From Planctomycetota bacterium (GTDB taxonomy: Bacteria > Planctomycetota > MHYJ01 > JACQRL01 > SBBU01), in the NCBI GenBank assembly GCA_016206485.1, contig JACQRL010000385.1:1-36308 (forward strand): DNA of 36,308 nucleotides, in the 5' to 3' direction. Both the position numbers and the translations under genes were made by a program. Shown piece by piece: positions 1 to 8,235 of this stretch. The notes under the pieces are model-generated. The model searched no databases and had not been told where the DNA came from. It was given only the letters and a program-made list of their open reading frames with translations. Within the stretch, counting starts at the first letter, position 1, and the number at the start of each line of letters is the position of its first letter.

Positions 1-1
1 A

Positions 2-262
2 ACTGCATCAGTCCAAAATATAAACTCTAATACAATAAAAACTCTCAAAATAATCAGAAAAGTCATAACGGATACTGCGTTTGGGAGATTATGTTCAACC
101 ACTTACAGTAATAGCGCTCCGTCATTAGCAACATTTATATCAAGGCACGCGGCGCCGGCAGTTGTAATGAAAAACTTATTAACTTCGACAAGAAGTTTAA
201 TGTATGTATTAACAATAATTACTGGGTTGACTCTGCTGCAAATATTAAGGCGTTACTTCTGA
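2..262 (+). CDS. C-terminal fragment of an unidentified protein with a C-terminal hydrophobic helix (5' end outside window)
   Basis: Frame starting at base 2 is open for 86 codons (...AAPAVVMKNLLTSTRSLMYVLTIITGLTLLQILRRYF*), TGA at 260-262; not in the supplied ORF list because it has no start in the window. Confidence 0.5.
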   Translation, partial: TASVQNINSNTIKTLKIIRKVITDTAFGRLCSTTYSNSAPSLATFISRHAAPAVVMKNLLTSTRSLMYVLTIITGLTLLQILRRYF

Positions 263-326
263 TCCTTCTGCTTGCTGACTTCGGTATTCTGACTCCTGAT
301 TTCTGAATTCTTATTTCTGATTTATT
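262..326. repeat. Degenerate short-word repeat (TTCTGACTCCTGATTTCTGAATTCTTATTTCTGA)
   Basis: Reiterated TTCTGA/CTCCTGA words; reverse complement reads AATCAGAAATAAGAATTCAGAAATCAGGAGTCAGAA. Confidence 0.75.
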
Positions 327-1243
327 TCTTTTTTAAGGGCAAACGGATCAAACTCATCTATCTTTTTCTCTTTGATATCTATTATAATTCCGCTGTTCTC
401 TTCTAACTCAGTTTCATCTTTAAGCTGAAACGGTTTGATATCGAATTTCCTTCCCTGCATTGTGAATTCTTTAACTGCATTTTCCCATGCTTTTTTGATG
501 AGGGTAAGCTCAGAATCAAAGATCAAAAGACCCAGAGGTGGAATTTTTGCGTATGTCATGGGCAATCTGTTTCTAAGAAGATAAAGTTTGGTTGGATCGC
601 GCCCGTCTGCAAAAGCAAGCGCCATGCTCCCTTCAAGTTCCGCGCATGCTTTCTGGATAGACTCAACTGTTATTTCTTTTTCGCTGTAACGGTTAATCAT
701 GTGTGCTATTACCTCAGTATCAACTTCTCCGAGTTTGTTAAATCCGAATTTTTCAGTGAGTTCTTTATGATTTGTTATGTCTCCATTATGAACAAGATAT
801 ATTGAGCCTGCATATACGGGATGGTTATTGTTATTATTCTTCGGGCTGCCCACAGAAGCGGCTCTGTTATGCCCGATGATCAACAAAGTGTCAGCAGAGA
901 TCTTATCGAGGGTCTTTTTGAATTTTGAAAGTTCAACAAACTTCTCTCCTTTTTTAGCCTTTTTATAGAGCTCAGGCTTTTGCTCCTTATTAAAGATCAC
1001 AAGTCCTGTTGCATCTGTACCTCGTTTAGACGTACAAATGAGCAGATGTTTCATTAAAATTCGAATAAATTCAAACTCCCCATGATCACGCTCTTTTTCA
1101 AACAGTGCTATGCCAGATATTCCGCAATTTTCGCGGATAATCTGCTGACTATTTTCCGAATCAGATAAAACATCTTGATTGCAAGATAATATTCCGCTGA
1201 ATAAAAGAACATATAACAAAACCACGCAGGTCGAAAATCTCAT
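311..1243 (-). CDS. Class II (Ntn-type) glutamine amidotransferase-like protein with N-terminal lipoprotein-like signal peptide
   Basis: CGISGIALF, GHNRAASVGSP, VHNGDITNHKEL, DTEVIAHMI motifs of the GATase class II/GlmS-PurF N-terminal fold; N-terminus MRFSTCVVLLYVLLFSGILSC. ATG at 1243 preferred over the TTG at 1279. Confidence 0.8.
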   Translation of the reverse strand: MRFSTCVVLLYVLLFSGILSCNQDVLSDSENSQQIIRENCGISGIALFEKERDHGEFEFIRILMKHLLICTSKRGTDATGLVIFNKEQKPELYKKAKKGEKFVELSKFKKTLDKISADTLLIIGHNRAASVGSPKNNNNNHPVYAGSIYLVHNGDITNHKELTEKFGFNKLGEVDTEVIAHMINRYSEKEITVESIQKACAELEGSMALAFADGRDPTKLYLLRNRLPMTYAKIPPLGLLIFDSELTLIKKAWENAVKEFTMQGRKFDIKPFQLKDETELEENSGIIIDIKEKKIDEFDPFALKKEINQK

Positions 1244-1375
1244 ATAATATGTAGAATATTTGCTGAGCGGTAAATACAAGGCAATTTATCTAAATGCAAG
1301 AAAGATCCGATTCGGTACTCCAAATCAATAACTTACCGGATCAATATCTTCTATCCCTCAAAAACTTGTATGCAA

Positions 1376-1894
1376 CTACTTATTTTGACCAGTGGGTCTG
1401 GATGTCGGCTGTCCCCCATTTTCTCCACCCCTGGAAAACGGGCCTACAGGCAACCCATCAACAATCGTAAACCACGTTATAAACGGACCGCACGGATTTA
1501 TAACCACAACCTCAACTACGGTCCCAGTGGGTTTGAATTTGATGGTCACACTGGTTGTAACTGTACCAGTCACAGGATTTACAGTGGTTGATGGCGTGAT
1601 TTCTGCAGTTACAGGACCACTTGTCGAATACGAAGAGTGAGTGCTCGATACAGGACCGGTACTGGTTTGAATAGTTACTGTTACAGTCGTCACAAAATTA
1701 GTTATAGTCACTGGCGAACCGGGAAGTGACAACTGAACTGTGGAGCTGCTGACTGTAGTAGTAACAGCTGGATCACAGTTAGGTGTACTTGGCTGAGAGG
1801 TCTGCGCATTGACGTTATTCGTAACCGAATCACCAAAAATACCCAGAACTATAGAGAGTAAGCTGAAGATCATAAAGTTTCTCAAATTTCTCAC
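1376..1894 (-). CDS. Secreted Thr/Val/Ser-rich beta protein, unknown function
   Basis: Signal peptide (MRNLRNFMIFSLLSIVLGIFGDSVTNNVNA), strong SD AAGGAGG before a GTG start; only two Cys in the mature part. Confidence 0.7.
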   Translation of the reverse strand: MRNLRNFMIFSLLSIVLGIFGDSVTNNVNAQTSQPSTPNCDPAVTTTVSSSTVQLSLPGSPVTITNFVTTVTVTIQTSTGPVSSTHSSYSTSGPVTAEITPSTTVNPVTGTVTTSVTIKFKPTGTVVEVVVINPCGPFITWFTIVDGLPVGPFSRGGENGGQPTSRPTGQNK

Positions 1895-2088
1895 AATTTC
1901 CTCCTTAATACTTAAATAAAGTTTGTCCGGCCTTGCCGGTTAGAATCTAAATCAAAATTCAAGGATAAGTGTTTAGCTTTAAGAGCAGAAAATATTGGAA
2001 AAAAAACTGTTTATTTTAAACATACATAATTATTACTAGAAGATGTTTAACAAAATTGTGATAAACTGTAAAAAACTGCTGAAAGGAA

Positions 2089-2135
2089 ACAGAAGTCAGT
2101 AATAAGTAGATCGAATATAGAATTTGGAATATGGG
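2089..2135. repeat. Degenerate word repeat (CAGAAGTCAG...GAATATAGAATTTGGAATATGG)
   Basis: Same words as at 25373-25462. Confidence 0.5.
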
Positions 2136-2290
2136 GTGCAGAGCAGAACATAGCGCTTCCGCGACAGATAAGCCAATAATCCGTTCAGGACCTGCTAGGC
2201 AAATCATCTGTAGAAAACGTCAAATAGGTTGAGAAAGAAAGTGAAGATCTGTAACATTGCAAACTAGAAACCGTTTATATTTTAACATAG

Positions 2291-2959
2291 ATGGAAGTAT
2301 TAATACCTTTGTCTTTAATCCTGGTTGTAGCCATGATAATTTACAACATCATAAGCGCGGACAAACGCAGAAAGCTCCTTGCCGAATACGCAGGACAACT
2401 AAACCTTAGATTTACGAGCGCCAAGGATTATTATATAGATAAACATTTCCGTAATTTTAATTGTCTTCAGCAGGGGCGTGACAGATACGCTTATAACATT
2501 ATGCAGGGACAATGGAATAATCATGAATTTATAGGTTTCGATTATCACTATAAAACTGGCTCAGGAAAACATACACATACTCACTACCTGTCTTGCGTAA
2601 TACTTTCCAGCGCAGTCCGGCTGAAACCTTTGTTCATAAGACCTGAAAACTTTTTTGACAAAGTTACCGAATTCATCGGATTCGACGATATAGACTTTGA
2701 ATCAGCGGAATTCAGCAGGGAATTCTACGTGAAGTCCACGGATAAGAAATGGGCTTATGATGTTATTCACCAGCGTGCAATGGAATATTTGCTTTCACAA
2801 CCGAGGTTCAGCATACAGTTTGACAATGACCACGTAATCGCTTACAACAATTCAATGTTTGAACCGATAGAATTTGAGTCGTCAGCAAACACAGTTAAAG
2901 GTTTGCTTGATCTTCTTCCTAACTACCTGCTTCAACAACAGACAGGGCAAAATCCATGA
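2291..2959 (+). CDS. Membrane-anchored hypothetical protein adjacent to LemA
   Basis: Single N-terminal TM, 222 aa, directly upstream of LemA; resembles DUF3137-like proteins often found next to lemA. Confidence 0.7.
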   Translation: MEVLIPLSLILVVAMIIYNIISADKRRKLLAEYAGQLNLRFTSAKDYYIDKHFRNFNCLQQGRDRYAYNIMQGQWNNHEFIGFDYHYKTGSGKHTHTHYLSCVILSSAVRLKPLFIRPENFFDKVTEFIGFDDIDFESAEFSREFYVKSTDKKWAYDVIHQRAMEYLLSQPRFSIQFDNDHVIAYNNSMFEPIEFESSANTVKGLLDLLPNYLLQQQTGQNP

Positions 2960-3004
2960 ACAAATTCGCTCCTACCTTCAAGACCCCAGTTCCTATATTC
3001 TGAC

Positions 3005-3562
3005 ATGGAAGCACTTTATATTTTCGGATTAGTTGCCCTTATTGGATTCATCTGGGTAATTGCAACATACAACTGCCTCGTTAAATTGAGAAACCATTGT
3101 ACTGAATCCTGGTCAGACGTTGATACCGAACTTAAGCGGCGGTACGATCTTATCCCGAATCTTGTAGAAACCGTAAAAGGGTACGCCAAACATGAGCGGG
3201 AGATTATTGAAAAAGTTACCGAAGCTCGAGCCCGTGCAGTTGCATCGACAGGATCTCCCTCATCACAGGCAAAAGATGAAAATATACTGGTTGGAACGCT
3301 CCGCAGCCTGTTTGCTGTTTCTGAAGGATACCCTGACCTGAAAGCAAGCAGCAACTTTCTTCAGCTGCAGAAAGAACTGGCCAATACTGAAGACCGAATC
3401 CAGGCAGCAAGACGGTTTTATAATGGAAATGTGCGGGATCTGAACAACAAAGTAGAGATGTTCCCATCGAATTTGATCGCTAACTTCTTCAGTTTTCAAA
3501 AATCTGAGTTTTTTGAGATAGAGGACAGCGGGATCAGAGCTGCGCCCAACTTCAATTTATAG
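3005..3562 (+). CDS. lemA: LemA family protein
   Basis: N-terminal TM, YNCLVKLRNHCTESWSDVDTELKRRYDLIPNLVETVKGYAKHE and C-terminal RRFYNGNVRDLNNKVEMFPSNLIANFFSF are LemA signatures. Confidence 0.95.
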   Translation: MEALYIFGLVALIGFIWVIATYNCLVKLRNHCTESWSDVDTELKRRYDLIPNLVETVKGYAKHEREIIEKVTEARARAVASTGSPSSQAKDENILVGTLRSLFAVSEGYPDLKASSNFLQLQKELANTEDRIQAARRFYNGNVRDLNNKVEMFPSNLIANFFSFQKSEFFEIEDSGIRAAPNFNL

Positions 3563-3623
3563 ACATACATTTGATCTGCTGAATATCTCATTTATAATCA
3601 TGTTTCAAAATCGGAGGTACTCT

Positions 3624-5156
3624 ATGGTTGGAATCAGCCTGCTGGAATTTTTGTCATTAACATCACTTGCATTAGCCTATACATCTGTACAAGAAGAAGG
3701 AAGCAAAAAGGAGATCAAAGAAATCAAGTCACTGATAAAAGAACTTCGCAACGCAGAAAAAGATGAAGTAGACGACATTAGATACAAACTGATAGAAAAA
3801 TACAAAACATCTGAATCACTGTTAAATGATAGGCTTAAAGAGGCTGAAGATGATGAATTCACCGGTAGGATCAAATCAACGCTGGATGCGATCAAAGATC
3901 AGAAATTTATATGCGAAACCGTGACAAACAAACTCAACGAGCTTGTTAAATCAGAAAAGATTGCTTTTAACAGGAAATACTCGACTCTAAGCCGCATTGG
4001 CCACAAGAGCGGTTATTTAAATCTTTCTAATATGGAAGCAGATGAAGGAAGCATAACAATTGATGACTCCATGAAACTGGAAACAGGTCAGGGTTATGTG
4101 GACATGATATATAAAGGAACTTTAAAAATTAATTCGTTTTTAACAGTTGAACAAATGCAAATTAATCTGGAAACATCTGCCGGAAATGTAGTTGTTCAAA
4201 TTACAAATGAAAATAACGGAGAAATCTCAGTAGGCATTGAATCCCCGGCAAAACAAGAACAGGAGATCAGCTACCCTGAAAATTCCATGTCAGATACCAC
4301 TCTCCTTAGATTGCTTCCCTTTTTTCCATCGAGAAAAGGATTGAAATTTTATTTTACTTATTGGGAAGTTCTGGGTTTAAGTGAACCCAAAAAAGGCAAG
4401 GTCTTAGAATGCAAAGGAAGCGAAAAAATAAAATATTTAGGCAAAGAGACTGAGGTGACGCTCTGGGAATCCGATTTTGGCATCGGGAGAGGAATAACAA
4501 CTTTTTACGTGACTCCGGATGCAGTGATAAAAGAACTTTTTTCTTATGGGGCGAGATTTTATCTGACTGAAGATAGTAATGTCAAAATAACATACAAAGC
4601 AGTACAGGTTGCGGTTGACCAGCTGAAAAATTCTAAAGACGATGAAGTCTTTGGAACATTTAAAAAAATGGTTAAACCAAAGATTAAAGAGGCCGTTTTT
4701 GACGAAAAAGCAACCGCAGAGTTTGTTAACTGGACAGGAAACAGAATCACTGATTGCGCAGTCAAGAGATCCTACATCGTTTATCTGACAACACTGCCTT
4801 ACAATAAGGCAATCGTTAACCATATTTCATCATACTTAAGGGAAAATGAAGACTCGGAAGTGGTTGTTGTAGCTCTTCTTGCCTTGAAGGATCTGGATGC
4901 TAAGGAAAATGTCGATTCCATAGCAGCTCTTTTAACCTCTATAGATCCGGATGTTAGAGCAAACACGGCAAAAACCCTGGGATTATTCAAAGCAAAGCAA
5001 TTTATGAAAGAGCTCGGCAAACTCACGGATGATAATGCTGAATGCAAGATCTTTGAAGATTTGGAAGATAAAGAAGGGACCAAAACCACTGTCAAAGAAA
5101 CCGTTAAGGTTGTATTACAGGAGTTCGACCCCGCTCCTAAAACGAAGAAAAAATAA
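3624..5156 (+). CDS. Secreted protein with C-terminal HEAT-like repeats
   Basis: SD CGGAGG (3612-3617) precedes ATG 3624, giving signal peptide MVGISLLEFLSLTSLALAY; C-terminal EDSEVVVVALLALKDLDAKENVDSIAALLTSIDPDVRANTAKTLGLF HEAT-like. The listed ATG at 3600 lies 1 nt after a TATAAT box. Confidence 0.75.
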   Translation: MVGISLLEFLSLTSLALAYTSVQEEGSKKEIKEIKSLIKELRNAEKDEVDDIRYKLIEKYKTSESLLNDRLKEAEDDEFTGRIKSTLDAIKDQKFICETVTNKLNELVKSEKIAFNRKYSTLSRIGHKSGYLNLSNMEADEGSITIDDSMKLETGQGYVDMIYKGTLKINSFLTVEQMQINLETSAGNVVVQITNENNGEISVGIESPAKQEQEISYPENSMSDTTLLRLLPFFPSRKGLKFYFTYWEVLGLSEPKKGKVLECKGSEKIKYLGKETEVTLWESDFGIGRGITTFYVTPDAVIKELFSYGARFYLTEDSNVKITYKAVQVAVDQLKNSKDDEVFGTFKKMVKPKIKEAVFDEKATAEFVNWTGNRITDCAVKRSYIVYLTTLPYNKAIVNHISSYLRENEDSEVVVVALLALKDLDAKENVDSIAALLTSIDPDVRANTAKTLGLFKAKQFMKELGKLTDDNAECKIFEDLEDKEGTKTTVKETVKVVLQEFDPAPKTKKK

Positions 5157-5189
5157 TAAACAAAACTTCTAAAACTCAGTACAACAAAA

Positions 5190-5233
5190 ATGCGAAATAA
5201 GAAATCAGAAGTAAGGATTCAGAAATCAGAAAC
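5190..5233. repeat. Degenerate word repeat (AAGAAATCAGAAGTAAGGATTCAGAAATCAGAAAC)
   Basis: Tandem ATCAGAA/ATTCAGAA words. Confidence 0.65.
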
Positions 5234-5324
5234 AATTTGTTAAAGATCTGTTGGCAATTTGACTTAATCAAAGTTTCATATAAAACCTGCTTCTATCTAT
5301 GAGAAGTTCGGCGAAATTCATTTA

Positions 5325-5400
5325 CTTCCACAGAGGCGCAGAACATCCGCTAAGTCACAGAGAAATACAAAATTGGGTTTTTTGCGTGTTTTGTGGAAGA
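5325..5400. repeat. Palindromic CACAGAG-type intergenic repeat
   Basis: CTTCCACAGAGGCGCAGAAC...TCACAGAGAAAT...TTTTGTGGAAG; outer arms CTTCCACA/TGTGGAAG perfectly complementary (8 bp). Confidence 0.65.
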
Positions 5401-5429
5401 CGGCACAAATTCTGCCGAGCATCTGATAT

Positions 5430-6347
5430 ATGGAACCAACAGAGATGAGTCACCGGTGGAAAATAATCGGGGCATTCTCCATTATCTATATCATCTGGGG
5501 ATCAACCTATCTGGCAATACGATACACAGTTGAAACATTGCCGCCATTTCTGAGTTCAGGGATCAGATTCATAATTTCAGGAGCTATTTTATATCTATGG
5601 GGATTCCTGAGAGGCCAGCCGAGCGCAACATTTGCTCAATGGAGATCAGCAGCAATTGTCGGATTATTTCTTATGGTATGCGGTAATGGAGCTCTCAACT
5701 GGTCTGAACAACACATCCCTTCAAGTCTTGCCTCAATACTGATCTCAACAAATCCATTTTGGTTTGTCGTGATTGAATCTGTATTAGAGAAAAAATGGCC
5801 AAATATAAAAGTGGTAGCTGCTCTGATTGCCGGCTTCTTTGGCGTAATTTTATTGTCTAACGATCTTGGAGAAAACAATAATCCACTCTATTTCACCGGT
5901 ATTATAGTGATTATGATTTCATCTATTTTCTGGGCAGTCGGGTCCATATACTCGAAGCGCGCCGATCTTCCAAAGTCTTCGATACTTTCCACCGCGATGG
6001 CAATGCTTACCGGAGGAATTTTCTCCGCAATTGTGGGTTTATCGGCCGGAGAATATCAGCAATTCTCGATGATTAACTTACAAACTAAATCTGTCATCGC
6101 GCTCATCTACCTTATAATATTCGGATCTCTGATAGCTTTTGTTGCATATTTCTGGCTACTCAGAGTGGTATCACCCACAAAAGTCTCGACCTGCGTTTAT
6201 GTAAACTGCGTAATAGCTGTAATTCTTGGCTGGTCAGTAGGAGGTGAGGAGCTAAGCACCAGAACAATTTTAGCCGCCTTAATTATCATTGGTTCAGTAA
6301 TAATCGTAACTTCAACCAAATCTCATAACATGGAGCATGAAACATGA
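5430..6347 (+). CDS. EamA/DMT family drug/metabolite transporter
   Basis: Ten hydrophobic segments; IIYIIWGSTYLAIRYTVETLPPFLSSGIRFIISG is typical of RhaT/YedA-like EamA transporters. Internal ATG at 5445 is an alternative start. Confidence 0.92.
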   Translation: MEPTEMSHRWKIIGAFSIIYIIWGSTYLAIRYTVETLPPFLSSGIRFIISGAILYLWGFLRGQPSATFAQWRSAAIVGLFLMVCGNGALNWSEQHIPSSLASILISTNPFWFVVIESVLEKKWPNIKVVAALIAGFFGVILLSNDLGENNNPLYFTGIIVIMISSIFWAVGSIYSKRADLPKSSILSTAMAMLTGGIFSAIVGLSAGEYQQFSMINLQTKSVIALIYLIIFGSLIAFVAYFWLLRVVSPTKVSTCVYVNCVIAVILGWSVGGEELSTRTILAALIIIGSVIIVTSTKSHNMEHET

Positions 6348-6358
6348 AACATTGAAAA
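6329..6358. repeat. CATGAAA-word repeat
   Basis: CATGGAGCATGAAACATGAAACATTGAAAA; encodes the C-terminus NMEHET* of the upstream transporter. Confidence 0.7.
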
Positions 6359-6439
6359 TTCCCCAACACATAACCCGCGACTCGTTTATCATAAGTGGTT
6401 TCAATAGTTCTTTTAGTATTAAACGTCCTTTGTATACGA

Positions 6440-6445
6440 TATAAT
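6440..6445 (+). promoter_or_regulatory. -10 box (TATAAT), 7 nt before ATG at 6453
   Basis: TATAATaaatattATG; predicted start site coincides with the start codon. -35 not convincing. Confidence 0.5.
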
Positions 6446-6452
6446 AAATATT

Positions 6453-8168
6453 ATGCGATTTATCTCCTTGTTCATCGCAGTATCTTTTCTCCCATGCTTA
6501 CAACAAAATAATGAAAATCCTGAACAGATCCGTGAACTGATAAACCAGGTTTCCTCAAAAAATCCCAGAACAAGAAGCATCGCATCTGAACGACTTATTC
6601 ATCTTTGGAAGACAGACTCTATCATTGACCGCATAAATGAATCGATAAGCAATGCAAAAAACAACAACGACTCCGACGCAATTTCAAGGTTGGAAAGAAT
6701 ATACAACAGAATTCAATTCAATCGGGCTGTTGGAGACAAACTCGCATCCACAATCAGAAGTGAAGATGCCGATGATATATGCTCCGGCAATGAGCAAAAA
6801 ATCCTGGAGTATTTTCAGAAATGGATAGTTCGGCCAAAAAACTATGGACTTGATGCCAGACCAAAACAGGACAGATTGATTAAATGGGTATTCAACAATT
6901 TAAATACACAAGACGCGCTGAGAAATTTCCTATATACCTTCACCTGCATCGCCCAGGAAGTATCAAGCAAGCAAGATGGACTTTCTATTAACCGGCTTGA
7001 AATACTTCTGGAGGGCGACAATTTAAACAGTATAGAAAAGTTTCTGAATCTTGTTGTCGATTCAAGAGTCGTAGAGATGACAGATAAGATAGCAACTCTC
7101 GTTAATCACGATTCTCCAAGACTAAGATTTCTTGCTATCAATATTCTTGACAGTTTTTCTGCAAAAGAATATTACGGTGAAATTGCGGACAGGCTTGGAG
7201 ATCCCAACACAGAGGTGCGGCTCTGCGCGCTCAAAATACTGGTAAAACTGACCGAAGACGACTACAGGCAAAAAGTTCTGATGCTTCTTAATGATCCTGA
7301 GCTTGAAGTAAGGGCAACTCTCATTTCGTGGCTCTGGTACTATAACGGCAGAGAGATTGTGAAAAATAACATCACCATGCTCTCTGACCTTCTGAAGAGC
7401 AGTGATATCTACATAATAAAATCCGGGCTGGAAATTATTGATACTCTCAATGTTAAACAATTCCATAAGGAGATCGCCGGTCTGCTCAAACATAGCAATC
7501 AGGAGGTCTGTATCCGAAGTCTGCTTGTACTTAAAAAGATCGGTGCTCATCTTGCAGAGGAGGAAATATCTGGCCTGCTTCTCAGCGACGACCCAACTAT
7601 AAAGATTTACACGATTGGAGTTCTTGAAACACTGAGATCAGCAAAATGCGCAAAAAAAATTGCCAAGCTCTTAAAAGATCATGACGCCAATGTCCGTACA
7701 ACCGCAATCCGAACGCTTGGAAACCTTGAAGCTAAAGAATTTGTAAATGATATCGCAGAGCTGCTGAATGATGGAAATCTCACAATACGTTTGCTGGCAG
7801 CAGAATCTCTGACTCTCCTGAACTCACAGCAGCACAGTAAAGAAATATCTAAATTTCTCAAAGATGAAGAACTTACATCAATTTCAAAGCAGATTATAAT
7901 GGCGCTTCTGGTTCGACTTAATGCGAAAGAATGTATAGATGATATCGCAGTTTTTTTAAAGGAAGAGGATCCTTGGAGCAGATGCCAGGCAGTATGGGCA
8001 CTTGGAAATCTTAATGCGGTAAAGTTCGCAGATGAGATTAAAAAGCTGTCAAGTGACGAAACAACTTGCACCCTGTGGATCGATTCCGATTCCCAGATCA
8101 AAACAACAATTAATACAGAAGTAGAAGATGCGCTCAGGAAATTTGATTCCGATAAAACAACAAAGTAG
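6453..8168 (+). CDS. Secreted/exported HEAT-repeat protein
   Basis: Signal-like N-terminus MRFISLFIAVSFLPC; many HEAT units (e.g. AKLLKDHDANVRTTAIRTLGNLEAKEFVNDIAELLNDGNLTIRLLAAESL). Confidence 0.88.
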   Translation: MRFISLFIAVSFLPCLQQNNENPEQIRELINQVSSKNPRTRSIASERLIHLWKTDSIIDRINESISNAKNNNDSDAISRLERIYNRIQFNRAVGDKLASTIRSEDADDICSGNEQKILEYFQKWIVRPKNYGLDARPKQDRLIKWVFNNLNTQDALRNFLYTFTCIAQEVSSKQDGLSINRLEILLEGDNLNSIEKFLNLVVDSRVVEMTDKIATLVNHDSPRLRFLAINILDSFSAKEYYGEIADRLGDPNTEVRLCALKILVKLTEDDYRQKVLMLLNDPELEVRATLISWLWYYNGREIVKNNITMLSDLLKSSDIYIIKSGLEIIDTLNVKQFHKEIAGLLKHSNQEVCIRSLLVLKKIGAHLAEEEISGLLLSDDPTIKIYTIGVLETLRSAKCAKKIAKLLKDHDANVRTTAIRTLGNLEAKEFVNDIAELLNDGNLTIRLLAAESLTLLNSQQHSKEISKFLKDEELTSISKQIIMALLVRLNAKECIDDIAVFLKEEDPWSRCQAVWALGNLNAVKFADEIKKLSSDETTCTLWIDSDSQIKTTINTEVEDALRKFDSDKTTK

Positions 8169-8196
8169 CCCTGTCAATCTTCCAAACAATTATGAA

Positions 8197-8224
8197 TTGA
8201 CCATGCATACGCTCGCTTTATAAT
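8197..8224 (+). promoter_or_regulatory. Sigma70-like promoter for the adenylate cyclase gene
   Basis: TTGACC (8197-8202), 16-nt spacer, TATAAT (8219-8224), 11 nt before GTG 8236. Confidence 0.6.
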
Positions 8225-8235
8225 CGCTTACGCAG

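Noticed and set aside
1370-1640. Plus-strand ORFs 1370..1591 and 1392..1640 antisense to the secreted protein
   Set aside because: Mirror of a repetitive Thr/Val coding sequence; no RBS, no recognisable domain.
2016-2207. 63-aa minus-strand ORF
   Set aside because: Overlaps intergenic word repeat, no RBS, composition not protein-like.
3016-3499. Minus-strand ORFs antisense to lemA
   Set aside because: Fully inside a confidently assigned LemA gene.
3600-3623. ATG at 3600 as start of the first HEAT gene
   Set aside because: It is 1 nt downstream of TATAAT, so likely upstream of the transcript start; ATG 3624 has an SD and begins a signal peptide.
4437-5095. Minus-strand ORFs antisense to the first HEAT protein
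   Set aside because: Shadow ORFs in a real gene; no domain signatures.
7122-8101. Minus-strand 142-aa and 140-aa ORFs
   Set aside because: Antisense to HEAT repeats, whose periodicity generates long shadow frames.
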